Source of the DNA: Deltaproteobacteria bacterium RBG_16_44_11
Lineage (GTDB): Bacteria; Desulfobacterota; Syntrophia; Syntrophales; Smithellaceae
Direction: 5' to 3'
NCBI GenBank assembly: GCA_001797845.1
Contig: MGQN01000020.1
Coordinates: forward strand, 115,531 to 128,291
DNA: 12,761 nucleotides
Part shown: positions 1-6,313 of the stretch, one piece after another
How the letters are laid out: every line of letters begins with the position of its first letter
Numbering within the stretch: the first letter of the stretch is position 1
The notes under the pieces: generated by a model
Seen by the model: the letters and a program-made list of their open reading frames with translations, nothing else
What the model was told of the DNA's origin: nothing
Databases searched by the model: none
Program-made: the position numbers and the translations under genes

Positions 1-444
1 TTTAAAAGCGGCACGGGAAACGACCACATCAAAAAAATCTTTCCATTTAATCTCTTTTATTACGTTTTCAGCGCGTTCATGCAGAACAAACGTTTCGGGA
101 AGGCTCAACAGACGGATAATATGCTTTAAAAAGGAGACCTTTTTGCGATTACTCTCCAGAAGGTAGATCTGCAAAGTTGGGCAGGCAATTTTCAAAGACA
201 GACCGGGAAATCCGGCGCCACTGCCGATGTCCAAAACCCTCGCGTCTTGCTTATCAATAAATTGTAAAGCGGTAAGCGAATCCATAAAATGCTTGCTTAC
301 AATTTCCTGGGCGGATTTTTCTGAAATTAAATTTATTTTGGCGTTCCATTGTAAAAGCTCATTTTTATAAACATCAAATTGAGCCAGTTGTTGCTCGTTT
401 AGTTCAATGCCTAAATGCCGCGCGTTTTGAAGAAGTGAAAACAT
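1..444 (-). CDS. rsmG: 16S rRNA (guanine-N7) methyltransferase RsmG, 3' end missing
   Basis: This cytoplasmic enzyme uses S-adenosylmethionine to methylate N7 of a guanine in the 530 loop of 16S rRNA. The first 148 residues are present; the family is about 210 long, so roughly the last third lies beyond the left edge. Family signatures are clear: QWNAKINLI (about 32-40), KHFMDSL (51-57), the SAM-binding loop VLDIGSGAGFPG (70-81), LLESNRKKVSFLK (95-107), and VVSRA near the edge. The start at 444 is preceded by AAGGATCAGGAA, an acceptable ribosome-binding site. In many bacteria rsmG (gidB) lies near mnmG and parAB; here the upstream neighbour is an unrelated lipoprotein gene 183 bp away. No frame damage is seen in the visible part. 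Confidence 0.93.
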   Translation of the reverse strand, partial: MFSLLQNARHLGIELNEQQLAQFDVYKNELLQWNAKINLISEKSAQEIVSKHFMDSLTALQFIDKQDARVLDIGSGAGFPGLSLKIACPTLQIYLLESNRKKVSFLKHIIRLLSLPETFVLHERAENVIKEIKWKDFFDVVVSRAAFK

Positions 445-530
445 TTCCTGATCCTTGATGAAGGAATAACAAAAAACATTTACCGCCGCAAACGATAAAA
501 TAGGCTCGCCTAAAAGCCACCCGGCCCGGC

Positions 531-559
531 CAGATATGCTTACCCAGAATGCCCGTCAA
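531..559 (-). promoter_or_regulatory. Possible sigma-70 promoter for rsmG (weak)
   Basis: On the minus strand TTGACG (554-559) is followed after 17 bp by TATCTG (531-536). The -35 box is good and the -10 box is poor. The position, about 90 bp upstream of the rsmG start, is sensible, but the match could be chance. Confidence 0.25.
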
Positions 560-578
560 ATGCAGGCTTTATCTAATA

Positions 579-613
579 CCGTAAACGGACATATTGACTT
601 GTTCGTTTAACGG
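579..613. repeat. Imperfect inverted repeat downstream of the OmpA-like gene
   Basis: The left arm (579-592) and right arm (599-613) pair through CCGT, AAACG and ACA with one bulge and one mismatch, around a loop of about 6 nt. It lies 15 bp past the stop codon of the minus-strand lipoprotein gene. It could therefore be a weak transcription terminator, but no T-run follows it on that strand. Confidence 0.3.
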
Positions 614-627
614 GTTGGGGCCACTAG

Positions 628-1851
628 TTATTCCAGCTGGCCAGTTTTGCTATCAAGGCCGGCGCTTTTTCCCAAATCAAAACAATTTGCTAATCCACAA
701 GCTTCTAGGGCCTCTTCTACAAAGTTACAGCAATTGTGGATAGGCGGATTATAGTCGAAAACTTTTGTTCGTTTCCCGGCTTTTAGTGCATTTTCAGGAT
801 TGTAACTTCTGGCATAGCGACTCAGGCAATCCTTATACCATGGGGTTGTTTTCTTGGTGGCTTTTTTGTCAGTGCAAATTGGCATTGTTGCATAATGGGG
901 TTCTTTATTATCCAATTTTTCTCGTTCATTTTTCTCGGTAAATTCCACAACATCAAATTGATCTTTGGTCACACCTAATAAAGTTATTGCCGCCCCGATT
1001 TTACGATAATCTTTCATGCCTGCTTTTTTTAAATCAGGCAAAGCTTGTAACTCAAGCTGATAAAATGAATGTGGATCCGTTTCGATACGAAGGGCACAGT
1101 GAGAAAAGATCCCCCCCCACATTACATAAAGTTCCAGCGTAGGCTCTTTAACTATTTTTGATAAATAGGATGCGACTCCCCGTTTTTCCTTAAAAGATTT
1201 AATCTTTGCATCAATTGATTCTTGATTTACTATAGAAAATCCGCCTTTAGGAAGATCTGAATCTTCAAAAAAAGAGTATAAACTATTCGGGGATTCATTA
1301 GTTTCAATGTGGGTTTCGCCTCTGCGGTTCTTTTGTCTTCCTTCACCTGTTTTGTTGCTGGCGAGGGGTTTTTGGTAATCATAGCCAATCACCCTAATGC
1401 GTGAAATTTCGATACCAAACTTCCGGGCAAGATAGGCTTTTATATTAGCGGCACGGCGATAGGATAGTTTAACATTGACCACCTCTTTGCCAACATTGTC
1501 GGTATGTCCAACAATAACCGCTGACGTTGAGGGATATTTGTTCATAAAGTCGGCAATGCTCTTAATGTCATTGTGATACTTTGGGTTTATGTAAGCCTTG
1601 CCCGTGTCAAATTGGACATTCAGGGTAATGGAAACATTTTTTGGCGCAGGTTCTGCTTTGGAAACTTCGGTCTTCTCTATTGTTTTGCCGGTTTCTTCTA
1701 CAGGCTTCACCTCCTGGGTGGGCTGGCCTGAATTCAATTTCGGAGTGACGTCTGCGGATCTCAATGGAGTCATGGATTTTTGAGAAGCACAACTGATAAA
1801 CAATAAACTCACTATTAAAAATAAAAACTTTCTTAAAAAAAATCTTTGCAT
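628..1851 (-). CDS. Lipoprotein with OmpA peptidoglycan-binding domain and C-terminal permuted papain-fold-like domain
   Basis: 407 residues. The N-terminus has basic residues, a hydrophobic stretch (about 9-19) and a lipobox-like FISC ending at Cys21, so it is probably a lipid-anchored protein. A Pro/Glu/Lys-rich linker (about 25-72) leads to an OmpA C-terminal domain (about 74-178). That domain contains VQFDTGKAYI, VGHTDNVG (Asp118) and LSYRRAANIKAYL (Arg132/133); the Asp and Arg are the diaminopimelate-contacting positions in this family. Residues 205-407 form a second domain. GGIFSHCALRIE (His251) precedes NCCNFVEEAL (373-382, candidate Cys374 or Cys375). This His-before-Cys order and the NCxxFV motif resemble permuted NlpC/P60 and LRAT-like thiol hydrolases. 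The assignment rests on motifs only; catalysis and substrate (peptidoglycan peptide, lipid or protein) are unknown. AGGAGAT six bases before the ATG supports the start. Seven cysteines in the mature protein is unusual for the periplasm. Confidence 0.85.
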   Translation of the reverse strand: MQRFFLRKFLFLIVSLLFISCASQKSMTPLRSADVTPKLNSGQPTQEVKPVEETGKTIEKTEVSKAEPAPKNVSITLNVQFDTGKAYINPKYHNDIKSIADFMNKYPSTSAVIVGHTDNVGKEVVNVKLSYRRAANIKAYLARKFGIEISRIRVIGYDYQKPLASNKTGEGRQKNRRGETHIETNESPNSLYSFFEDSDLPKGGFSIVNQESIDAKIKSFKEKRGVASYLSKIVKEPTLELYVMWGGIFSHCALRIETDPHSFYQLELQALPDLKKAGMKDYRKIGAAITLLGVTKDQFDVVEFTEKNEREKLDNKEPHYATMPICTDKKATKKTTPWYKDCLSRYARSYNPENALKAGKRTKVFDYNPPIHNCCNFVEEALEACGLANCFDLGKSAGLDSKTGQLE

Positions 1852-1934
1852 GATTTATCTCCTGCAGAATGTTTTAAGCTGATTTTACTATATGTTTCCC
1901 CGTTGAAGATAGTCACACCCTTTAGTATATATTG

Positions 1935-1963
1935 ATAATGTTATAAATGATTTTATATGTCAA
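1935..1963 (-). promoter_or_regulatory. Sigma-70-like promoter of the OmpA-like lipoprotein gene
   Basis: On the minus strand a perfect -35 TTGACA (1958-1963) is followed after 17 bp by CATTAT (1935-1940), four of six matches to the -10 consensus. Transcription would start near 1928, giving a leader of about 75 nt before the ATG at 1851. Confidence 0.55.
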
Positions 1964-2116
1964 TAACCAGGTGGTACAAAAATCCGATTGCCGACAACAT
2001 CACGAATTCTACGTGCGTTTCGTTAATCGCTGATTTATAAAAGCATTATTATACAGGCGAAAGTACAGGATGCCCGCAATCGCACCCTAATCACCTGATA
2101 TCTTGATAACCTAAAG

Positions 2117-2164
2117 GTCACACGAAGGCTTGCGCGGTGACGAGAGAGCACAAGCTGGAATGAC
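2117..2164. repeat. Degenerate palindromic intergenic repeat
   Basis: The element opens with GTCACACGAAGGCTTGCG and closes with CTGGAATGAC. GTCA at one end and TGAC at the other are complementary, and a smaller inverted pair GTCAC/GTGAC spans 2117-2141. The better-preserved element at 5619-5710 shares the same ends (GTCACAC at the left, GGAATGAC at the right). It is probably a decayed member of one dispersed family. Confidence 0.5.
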
Positions 2165-2194
2165 AGCTGTTGATATGTTATAAACGGAGGAATA

Positions 2195-2239
2195 ATGTCT
2201 TTGGGAATGAAAGGAACTTACGTTGAAGGCCAAAACTAA
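2195..2239 (+). CDS. Possible 14-residue leader peptide overlapping the trmJ start
   Basis: ATG at 2195 follows GGAGG (2186-2190) by 4 nt. It opens the frame MSLGMKGTYVEGQN, which stops at 2237-2239, 14 nt inside trmJ. The frame differs from that of trmJ. This is a stronger initiation context than the TTG used by trmJ, so ribosomes finishing here could re-initiate or compete at the TTG. It may be a translational coupling device, the remnant of an older start, or chance. The predicted peptide resembles nothing I recognise. Confidence 0.3.
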   Translation: MSLGMKGTYVEGQN

Positions 2240-2954
2240 AAATATCAGCATCGTTTTATATAAGCCTAAATATGCGGGCAATGTCGGTTCGGTTGCCCGC
2301 GCTGCCAAAAACATGGGTATCGAGAATATTATCGTTGTAGGCGCCGCTGATATGGATACAGAAGAAATGCGGAAAAGATCGACGCATCTGGCTGTTGATG
2401 TTGTAAATAAAATACAATATTTTGAACGCATAGACGAAGCACTCGGCAGCTTCAATTACATTGTGGGAACGACCTCGCGTCTGGGCAAAGCCCGCGGGCC
2501 GTTTATCTCACCGCGTGCCATTGCCGAACAGGTGGTGAATATTTCTCGAAAAAATAAAGTTGCTCTGCTTTTTGGTCCTGAAGACACCGGCCTTTCCAAT
2601 GATGAATTGCGCTATTGTCATGCTGTAGTCACTATACCGACGTCACGAGACCTTAAATCAATTAATCTTTCCCACGCGGTGATAATTCTTTGCTACGAAA
2701 TATTTGCTGCTTCCATAACGGCAAGCGAGGAGGGCATACCAAAATTGGCGCTCTCCAAGGAAACGGAAGGTATGTATGGGCAAATAAAAACCTTGCTGGC
2801 GGACATCGGGTTTTTAAATCCTGAAAATCCTGATTATTGGATGATGCATTTGAGGCACTTATTTAACCGCGCAGGGCTTTTATCGCGGGAAGTAAAGATA
2901 ATTAGGGGTATCTGTCGGCAGTTGGAGTGGTATGCCCACCACAAAAAGACTTGA
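2223..2954 (+). CDS. trmJ: tRNA (cytidine/uridine-2'-O-)-methyltransferase TrmJ
   Basis: A SPOUT-class (trefoil-knot) enzyme that uses SAM to methylate the 2'-hydroxyl of the nucleotide at position 32 in the tRNA anticodon loop. Its 243 residues are close to the E. coli TrmJ length. The three SPOUT motifs are present: AGNVGSVARAAKNMGI (18-33) with the conserved Asn20 and Arg26, ALLFGPEDTGLSNDEL (114-129), and IPTSRDLKSINLSHAV (138-153), which forms the SAM-binding knot. The C-terminal extension (about 170-243), with YWMMHLRHLFNRAGL, is the TrmJ-type tail. The start is TTG at 2223, because an in-frame TGA at 2208-2210 excludes anything further upstream. AAAGGAA (2210-2216) lies 6 nt before it. 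Substrate breadth (Cm32 only, or also Um32) cannot be told from sequence. Confidence 0.9.
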   Translation: MKAKTKNISIVLYKPKYAGNVGSVARAAKNMGIENIIVVGAADMDTEEMRKRSTHLAVDVVNKIQYFERIDEALGSFNYIVGTTSRLGKARGPFISPRAIAEQVVNISRKNKVALLFGPEDTGLSNDELRYCHAVVTIPTSRDLKSINLSHAVIILCYEIFAASITASEEGIPKLALSKETEGMYGQIKTLLADIGFLNPENPDYWMMHLRHLFNRAGLLSREVKIIRGICRQLEWYAHHKKT

Positions 2955-3080
2955 CATTACGGGGCAGTTCTCATAGGGATTGCGCATACCAAAACGCCTT
3001 ATTTTGTCATGACCAATGGCGGGATCACCCCTAAGTGTTGTATTTTAAAATGAGCGTATAACAACGGAGGGCTGTAAAAT

Positions 3081-4238
3081 ATGAATAAAGTATTTTCTTT
3101 TACCGGAGCAAAAAAGATTGTTTTCGGCACGGGGTCGTTATCAACCTTGGCTGGTCATATTAAAGAACTAGGCGCGAAAAATCCTCTGGTTGTGATCGAT
3201 AAAAATCTTTCTCAAACTGGTTTTCAGGAAAAAGTTACTGCGATACTTGGCCATGAAGGTATTAATTTTACTGTTTATGATAGGGTCGAGCCGGAGCCGC
3301 AAATAGAACTGGCGGATGAAGGCGCAGCTATGGCTATCAAAAATAAGAGCGATATAATCATCGGCATTGGCGGGGGCAGTGCCATGGATGTAGCCAAAGC
3401 AATCGCTGTTTTGGCGACAAACAAAGGCAGTGCCGTTGATTATCTGGGATTAAATAAAGTTTCCAAACAGGGCTTGCCAAAAATAATGATTCCAACAACC
3501 GCCGGTACCGGCAGCGAAGTTACTTTTACCGCGGTGTTTGTCCGAAAAAACCTCAAAAAGAAAGAAGGAATGAACAGCCCTCATCTTTATCCGGAGCTGG
3601 CGCTGTTAGATCCGGAATTAACGCTCAGTTTACCGCCCGCGCCTACGGCGCAAACAGGACTCGATGCTTTATGTCACGCCATCGAATCTTACACATCCAT
3701 AAATTCCTCTCCCATAAGCGAGTTGGTTTCTCTGCAGGCAATTATGCTCATTTCTGACAATTTACGCACTTGCGTGCATGACGGCAAAAATTTAGCCGCG
3801 CGCGAAAATATGCTTCTGGGAAGTTTATACGCGGGTATGGGGCTTGCCAATGCCGGTGTAACCGCCGTGCATTCGCTTTCTTATCCGCTGGGCGGCAAAT
3901 ACGGGGTGGGGCATGGGCTCGCCAATACCATGATGCTCTTGTCGGTTATGGGCTTTAATTTGCCTGCCGCGTTGGATAAATTTACCGATATCGCGGAAGC
4001 GATGGGCGAATGCGTAGACGGTCTTCCCACGCGCGCGGCCGCTTTTTTGGCACTCGAAGCTGTCGAGGCATTAATTGAAGATTGCGGCATCCACTCCACG
4101 CTGGCCGAGTTCGGCATTACGGAAAAAGATTTCCCGGAATTGGCCGATGTGGCTATGACTGTGGCGCGGCCGCTGGAGAACAATCCGCGTAAAGTGACTA
4201 AAAATGACGCGATCGCGATGTACGCACAGGCTTTTTAA
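3081..4238 (+). CDS. kdnB: Iron-type alcohol dehydrogenase, probable Kdo 8-oxidase (KdnB-like)
   Basis: 385 residues, full length for the iron-containing (group III) alcohol dehydrogenases. GIGGGSAMDVAK (95-106) and TTAGTGSE (139-146) form the NAD(P) site. Asp195, His199, His264 (AVHSLSYPLGG) and His278 (GVGHGLANTMM) occupy the four metal-ligand positions. The fold alone does not give the substrate. It comes from the next gene, a KdnA-like aminotransferase 37 bp downstream on the same strand. In Shewanella oneidensis KdnB oxidises the C8 hydroxyl of Kdo to an aldehyde, which KdnA then aminates. GGAGGG (about 3066-3071) supports the ATG. A generic butanol-type or lactaldehyde dehydrogenase is the main alternative. 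The family call is near certain; the specific role is inferred. Confidence 0.82.
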   Translation: MNKVFSFTGAKKIVFGTGSLSTLAGHIKELGAKNPLVVIDKNLSQTGFQEKVTAILGHEGINFTVYDRVEPEPQIELADEGAAMAIKNKSDIIIGIGGGSAMDVAKAIAVLATNKGSAVDYLGLNKVSKQGLPKIMIPTTAGTGSEVTFTAVFVRKNLKKKEGMNSPHLYPELALLDPELTLSLPPAPTAQTGLDALCHAIESYTSINSSPISELVSLQAIMLISDNLRTCVHDGKNLAARENMLLGSLYAGMGLANAGVTAVHSLSYPLGGKYGVGHGLANTMMLLSVMGFNLPAALDKFTDIAEAMGECVDGLPTRAAAFLALEAVEALIEDCGIHSTLAEFGITEKDFPELADVAMTVARPLENNPRKVTKNDAIAMYAQAF

Positions 4239-4275
4239 GGTGTAACAATAATATAGCAGGGAGGAAAACGATAAA

Positions 4276-5478
4276 ATGGCTGGTGCAGAATTAATCGGCA
4301 AAGAAGAAATCAAGGAAGTAATGGATGTGATGGAAACAGGCATCCTGATGCGTTACGGATTCGATAAAGAAAGAAAAGGTATTTTTAAAGTCCGGGAATT
4401 TGAAGAAGCGTTTGCTAAATATTGCGGGACCGGCTATGCGCTGGGAGTTACCTCCGGTTCGGCGGCGCTCAAAGTCGCTCTGGCGGCGCTCGATGTGGGC
4501 CCCGGTGACGAAGTTCTGGTGCCGGTTTTTACTTTTCTAGCCACTTATGAAGCGGTAATGGAAGTCGGCGCCATTCCGGTAATGGTGGATATCGACGATA
4601 CGCTCAATCTTGATCCGCAGGAAATCGAAAAGAAAAAGACACCCTATACCAAAGCTGTAATTCCCGTGCATATGTGCGGCTCGGCGGCCAATATCGATAA
4701 AATCATGGAGGTAGCGCGCAAAAATAAATTGCTGGTACTGGAAGATAACGCTCAGGGCTGCGGCGCGAGCTTCAAAGGCAAAAAGCTTGGTAGCTTTGGC
4801 GATATGGGCAGTTTTAGCTTTGACTATGTTAAAACAGTAACCACCGGTGAAGGCGGCATGGTCATCACCAACAATCTTGATTTATATCACCGGGCGGAAT
4901 GGTATCACGATCACGGCCATGATCATAATCCCAAAGTCAGCCGCGCTTTGGAAGGCAGAACCATCTTAGGTTTTAATTACCGGATGAACGAATTGCAGGG
5001 AGCATTGGGCTTAGCGCAATTGCGCAAACTCGATTATATTGTGGCTGAGCAGAAGAAAAATAAAAAAGTTATTAAAGACGCTTTAGCACAGATTCCCGGT
5101 GTGAAATTTCGCAACCTGCCCGATCCCGAGGGAGATTCCGCTACATTTTTAGCTTTTAATTTGCCGGATGAAAATCAGGCGCAAAAATTCCAGAATTTGC
5201 TTTCCGCTGAAGGAGTGGATACGGTTTGCTACAAGAGAAATCTGTGGCATTACGTTCCCAATTGGGAACACTTCCTGGCGCACTCGACGGCCAACTCCAA
5301 GAAATACCCGTTTACCGATCCTATGTATAAAGGAAAAGTAGAATATTTAAGGGAAAACATTCCGCAAGCCGAAAACATTTTAGGCCGGACCTTGGTGATG
5401 GGCATATCAGTAAAAATGAGTGCGGAAAAGATTAATCAGATAAAGAAAGGAATTGAACAGGCCACTAAAAATTTCTAG
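4276..5478 (+). CDS. kdnA: DegT/DnrJ/EryC1 aminotransferase, probable Kdo8N transaminase (KdnA-like)
   Basis: A PLP-dependent sugar aminotransferase of 400 residues. PLP-site features are VTSGSAALKVAL (58-69), LEDNAQGCGA (155-164, Asp157 contacting the pyridine nitrogen), and SFDYVKTVTTGEGG (181-194) with Lys186 as the Schiff-base lysine. Features that I remember as typical of KdnA rather than of general sugar aminotransferases are the N-terminal MRYGFDKER, YHDHGHDH (210-217), ALGLAQLRKLD (243-253) and PDPEGDSATF (282-291). KdnA transfers an amino group from glutamate to 8-oxo-Kdo, giving 8-amino-3,8-dideoxy-manno-octulosonate for the LPS inner core. The adjacent dehydrogenase supports this. 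GGGAGGAAAA lies about 8 nt before the ATG. There is no frame damage. Other nucleotide-sugar aminotransferases remain possible but fit less well. Confidence 0.87.
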   Translation: MAGAELIGKEEIKEVMDVMETGILMRYGFDKERKGIFKVREFEEAFAKYCGTGYALGVTSGSAALKVALAALDVGPGDEVLVPVFTFLATYEAVMEVGAIPVMVDIDDTLNLDPQEIEKKKTPYTKAVIPVHMCGSAANIDKIMEVARKNKLLVLEDNAQGCGASFKGKKLGSFGDMGSFSFDYVKTVTTGEGGMVITNNLDLYHRAEWYHDHGHDHNPKVSRALEGRTILGFNYRMNELQGALGLAQLRKLDYIVAEQKKNKKVIKDALAQIPGVKFRNLPDPEGDSATFLAFNLPDENQAQKFQNLLSAEGVDTVCYKRNLWHYVPNWEHFLAHSTANSKKYPFTDPMYKGKVEYLRENIPQAENILGRTLVMGISVKMSAEKINQIKKGIEQATKNF

Positions 5479-5492
5479 CAAACTCGATCTCC

Positions 5493-5587
5493 TTTGTATA
5501 ACTTTGTTGGCAGCTGCGTTGGCTTCCTCAACGTATTTAAAAATACGCCTCCGGAGCCTCCTCGCTGCCGCCGCGTTCTACTTTGGA
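5493..5587. repeat. Nested inverted-repeat element, about 95 bp
   Basis: Three concentric arms pair: GGCAGC (5509-5514) with GCTGCC (5564-5569), GGCTTCC (5521-5527) with GGAGCC (5553-5558), and CGTATT (5532-5537) with AATACG (5542-5547). Weaker pairing extends outward to about 5493 and 5587 through GTA..AAC..G and its complement. The fold is a long, branched-looking hairpin with no coding content. It resembles dispersed elements remembered from deltaproteobacterial genomes; no second copy lies in this window. Confidence 0.55.
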
Positions 5588-5618
5588 TATCAAGTTTCTT
5601 ATAAATGCATCTCCGTTC

Positions 5619-5710
5619 GTCACACCGGCGCAGGCCGGTGTCCAGATATTGTTTTTGCAAGAATGGAGAACCAGTCATCAATACTGGATTCCGGCCTCCG
5701 CCGGAATGAC
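5619..5710. repeat. Palindromic REP/MITE-like element with two hairpins
   Basis: The left hairpin is ACACCGGC-GCAG-GCCGGTGT (5622-5641), an 8-bp stem. The right hairpin is ATTCCGGC-CTCC-GCCGGAAT (5688-5707), also 8 bp. The two halves (5619-5649 and 5680-5710) are also inverted copies of each other, both reading roughly GTCA-CCGGCG-AGGCCGG-TCCAG inward, so the whole can fold as one large cruciform. This is the layout of a REP doublet (BIME) or a short non-autonomous element. No transposase is present nearby. Confidence 0.75.
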
Positions 5711-5730
5711 AATCTCTGAGGTTAATCAAT

Positions 5731-5771
5731 AAAAAAGCCGCACTTATTAATTTAAGCGCGGCTTTTATTTT
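5731..5771. terminator. Bidirectional intrinsic terminator
   Basis: AAAAGCCGC (5733-5741) pairs with GCGGCTTTT (5758-5766). The inner pair CTTA (5743-5746) with TAAG (5753-5756) continues after one A/C mismatch, and the loop is 6 nt. T-runs occur on both strands (TTTTATTTT rightward, TTTTTTATT leftward). It would end the trmJ-kdn direction and also the converging minus-strand genes. Confidence 0.85.
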
Positions 5772-5866
5772 GGAATGAAATTGTGTGATGATAAAACTAT
5801 CCTACCCACCCACAGACCTGTGCTAAAATCAAATCAGTTTTATTCCGGGTTGGCATGAGTGATTTG

Positions 5867-6224
5867 TTATGCGCTAACTTCTTTTATTATCATATGATTT
5901 TTCATTTCAATAAAACCCTGTTCCCATTTGCCATCCCATGCTAATTCCAGAGTCAATTCGTTTGATTCGGCTATATCTGAAACCGCTTTGAATGTAAGCT
6001 TTGTAGGATTATTAAAAATAATTTGCCGAGGAAGATTCATTGGGACCACATACAATTTGAGATCTATAGTCTTTGAATTCTCAATGATGCAACAAAATGT
6101 TGATCGTTCATCGGGGCCAACGGTGAGGTATTGAGGTAAAAGAGTGGGCCAAATCCACATAGCCTGACCGGATCGCCAAAGATACGACAAAGAGAATAAC
6201 TAAGAGGAGATAGTAATTATCCAT
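5867..6224 (-). pseudogene. Hypothetical gene, probably frameshifted, with hydrophobic N-terminus
   Basis: The minus-strand frame that ends at 5867 is open back to a stop near 6202. Its only starts are TTG at 6190 and ATG at 6160, neither with a ribosome-binding site. In the neighbouring frame, ATG at 6224 opens MDNYYLLLVILFVVSLAI, a signal-peptide or anchor-like segment, and then fails at a stop after 38 codons. The overlap at about 6135-6145 contains the run CTCTTTTA. A single-base change there would join the hydrophobic N-terminus to the beta-rich-looking remainder (LPQYLTVGPDER ... LELAWDGKW ... MIIKEVSA) as one protein of about 119 residues. The family is not recognised. It could be a true pseudogene, a sequencing error, or an intact 107-residue cytosolic protein using the TTG. 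Confidence 0.4.
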
Positions 6225-6313
6225 TACCTAAAATTATCCGCTTAATTGCCAAAATTAAAGATTTGCTTCCTTCCTAGCTCCTCTTGACTTTCAAATCCTG
6301 TAGGGATCACCTC

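Larger units (their letters stand above)
1852..2222. other. 371-bp gap between divergent lipoprotein gene and trmJ
   Basis: The left side holds the promoter and leader of the minus-strand lipoprotein gene. The right side holds a degenerate palindromic repeat (2117-2164) and the overlapping micro-frame before trmJ. Between about 1965 and 2110 no gene, hairpin with a T-run or convincing promoter was seen. No clear promoter for trmJ could be identified. Confidence 0.6.
5479..5866. other. Repeat-filled gap after the kdn pair
   Basis: This 388-bp gap holds two different structured repeats (about 5493-5587 and 5619-5710) and a bidirectional terminator (5731-5771). From 5772 to 5866 nothing recognisable was seen. 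Open frames crossing the repeats are products of the palindromes and show no family features. Confidence 0.7.

Noticed and set aside
1965..2110. Search for a small RNA or riboswitch upstream of trmJ
   Set aside because: No stable hairpin with a T-run or recognised aptamer pattern was seen.
2951..2979. TTGACA followed after 17 bp by TAGGGA, as a promoter for the kdn pair
   Set aside because: The -10 box matches at only two positions, and the -35 overlaps the trmJ stop codon; not better than chance.
3881..4343. Minus-strand open frames inside the dehydrogenase and aminotransferase genes
   Set aside because: They lie opposite strongly conserved coding sequence and have low-complexity Ser/Ala-rich translations typical of antisense frames.
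5453..5729. Open frames on both strands (about 85 codons) across the repeats after kdnA
   Set aside because: They are made of palindromic repeat sequence with no coding character; repeats of this type often give spurious open frames.
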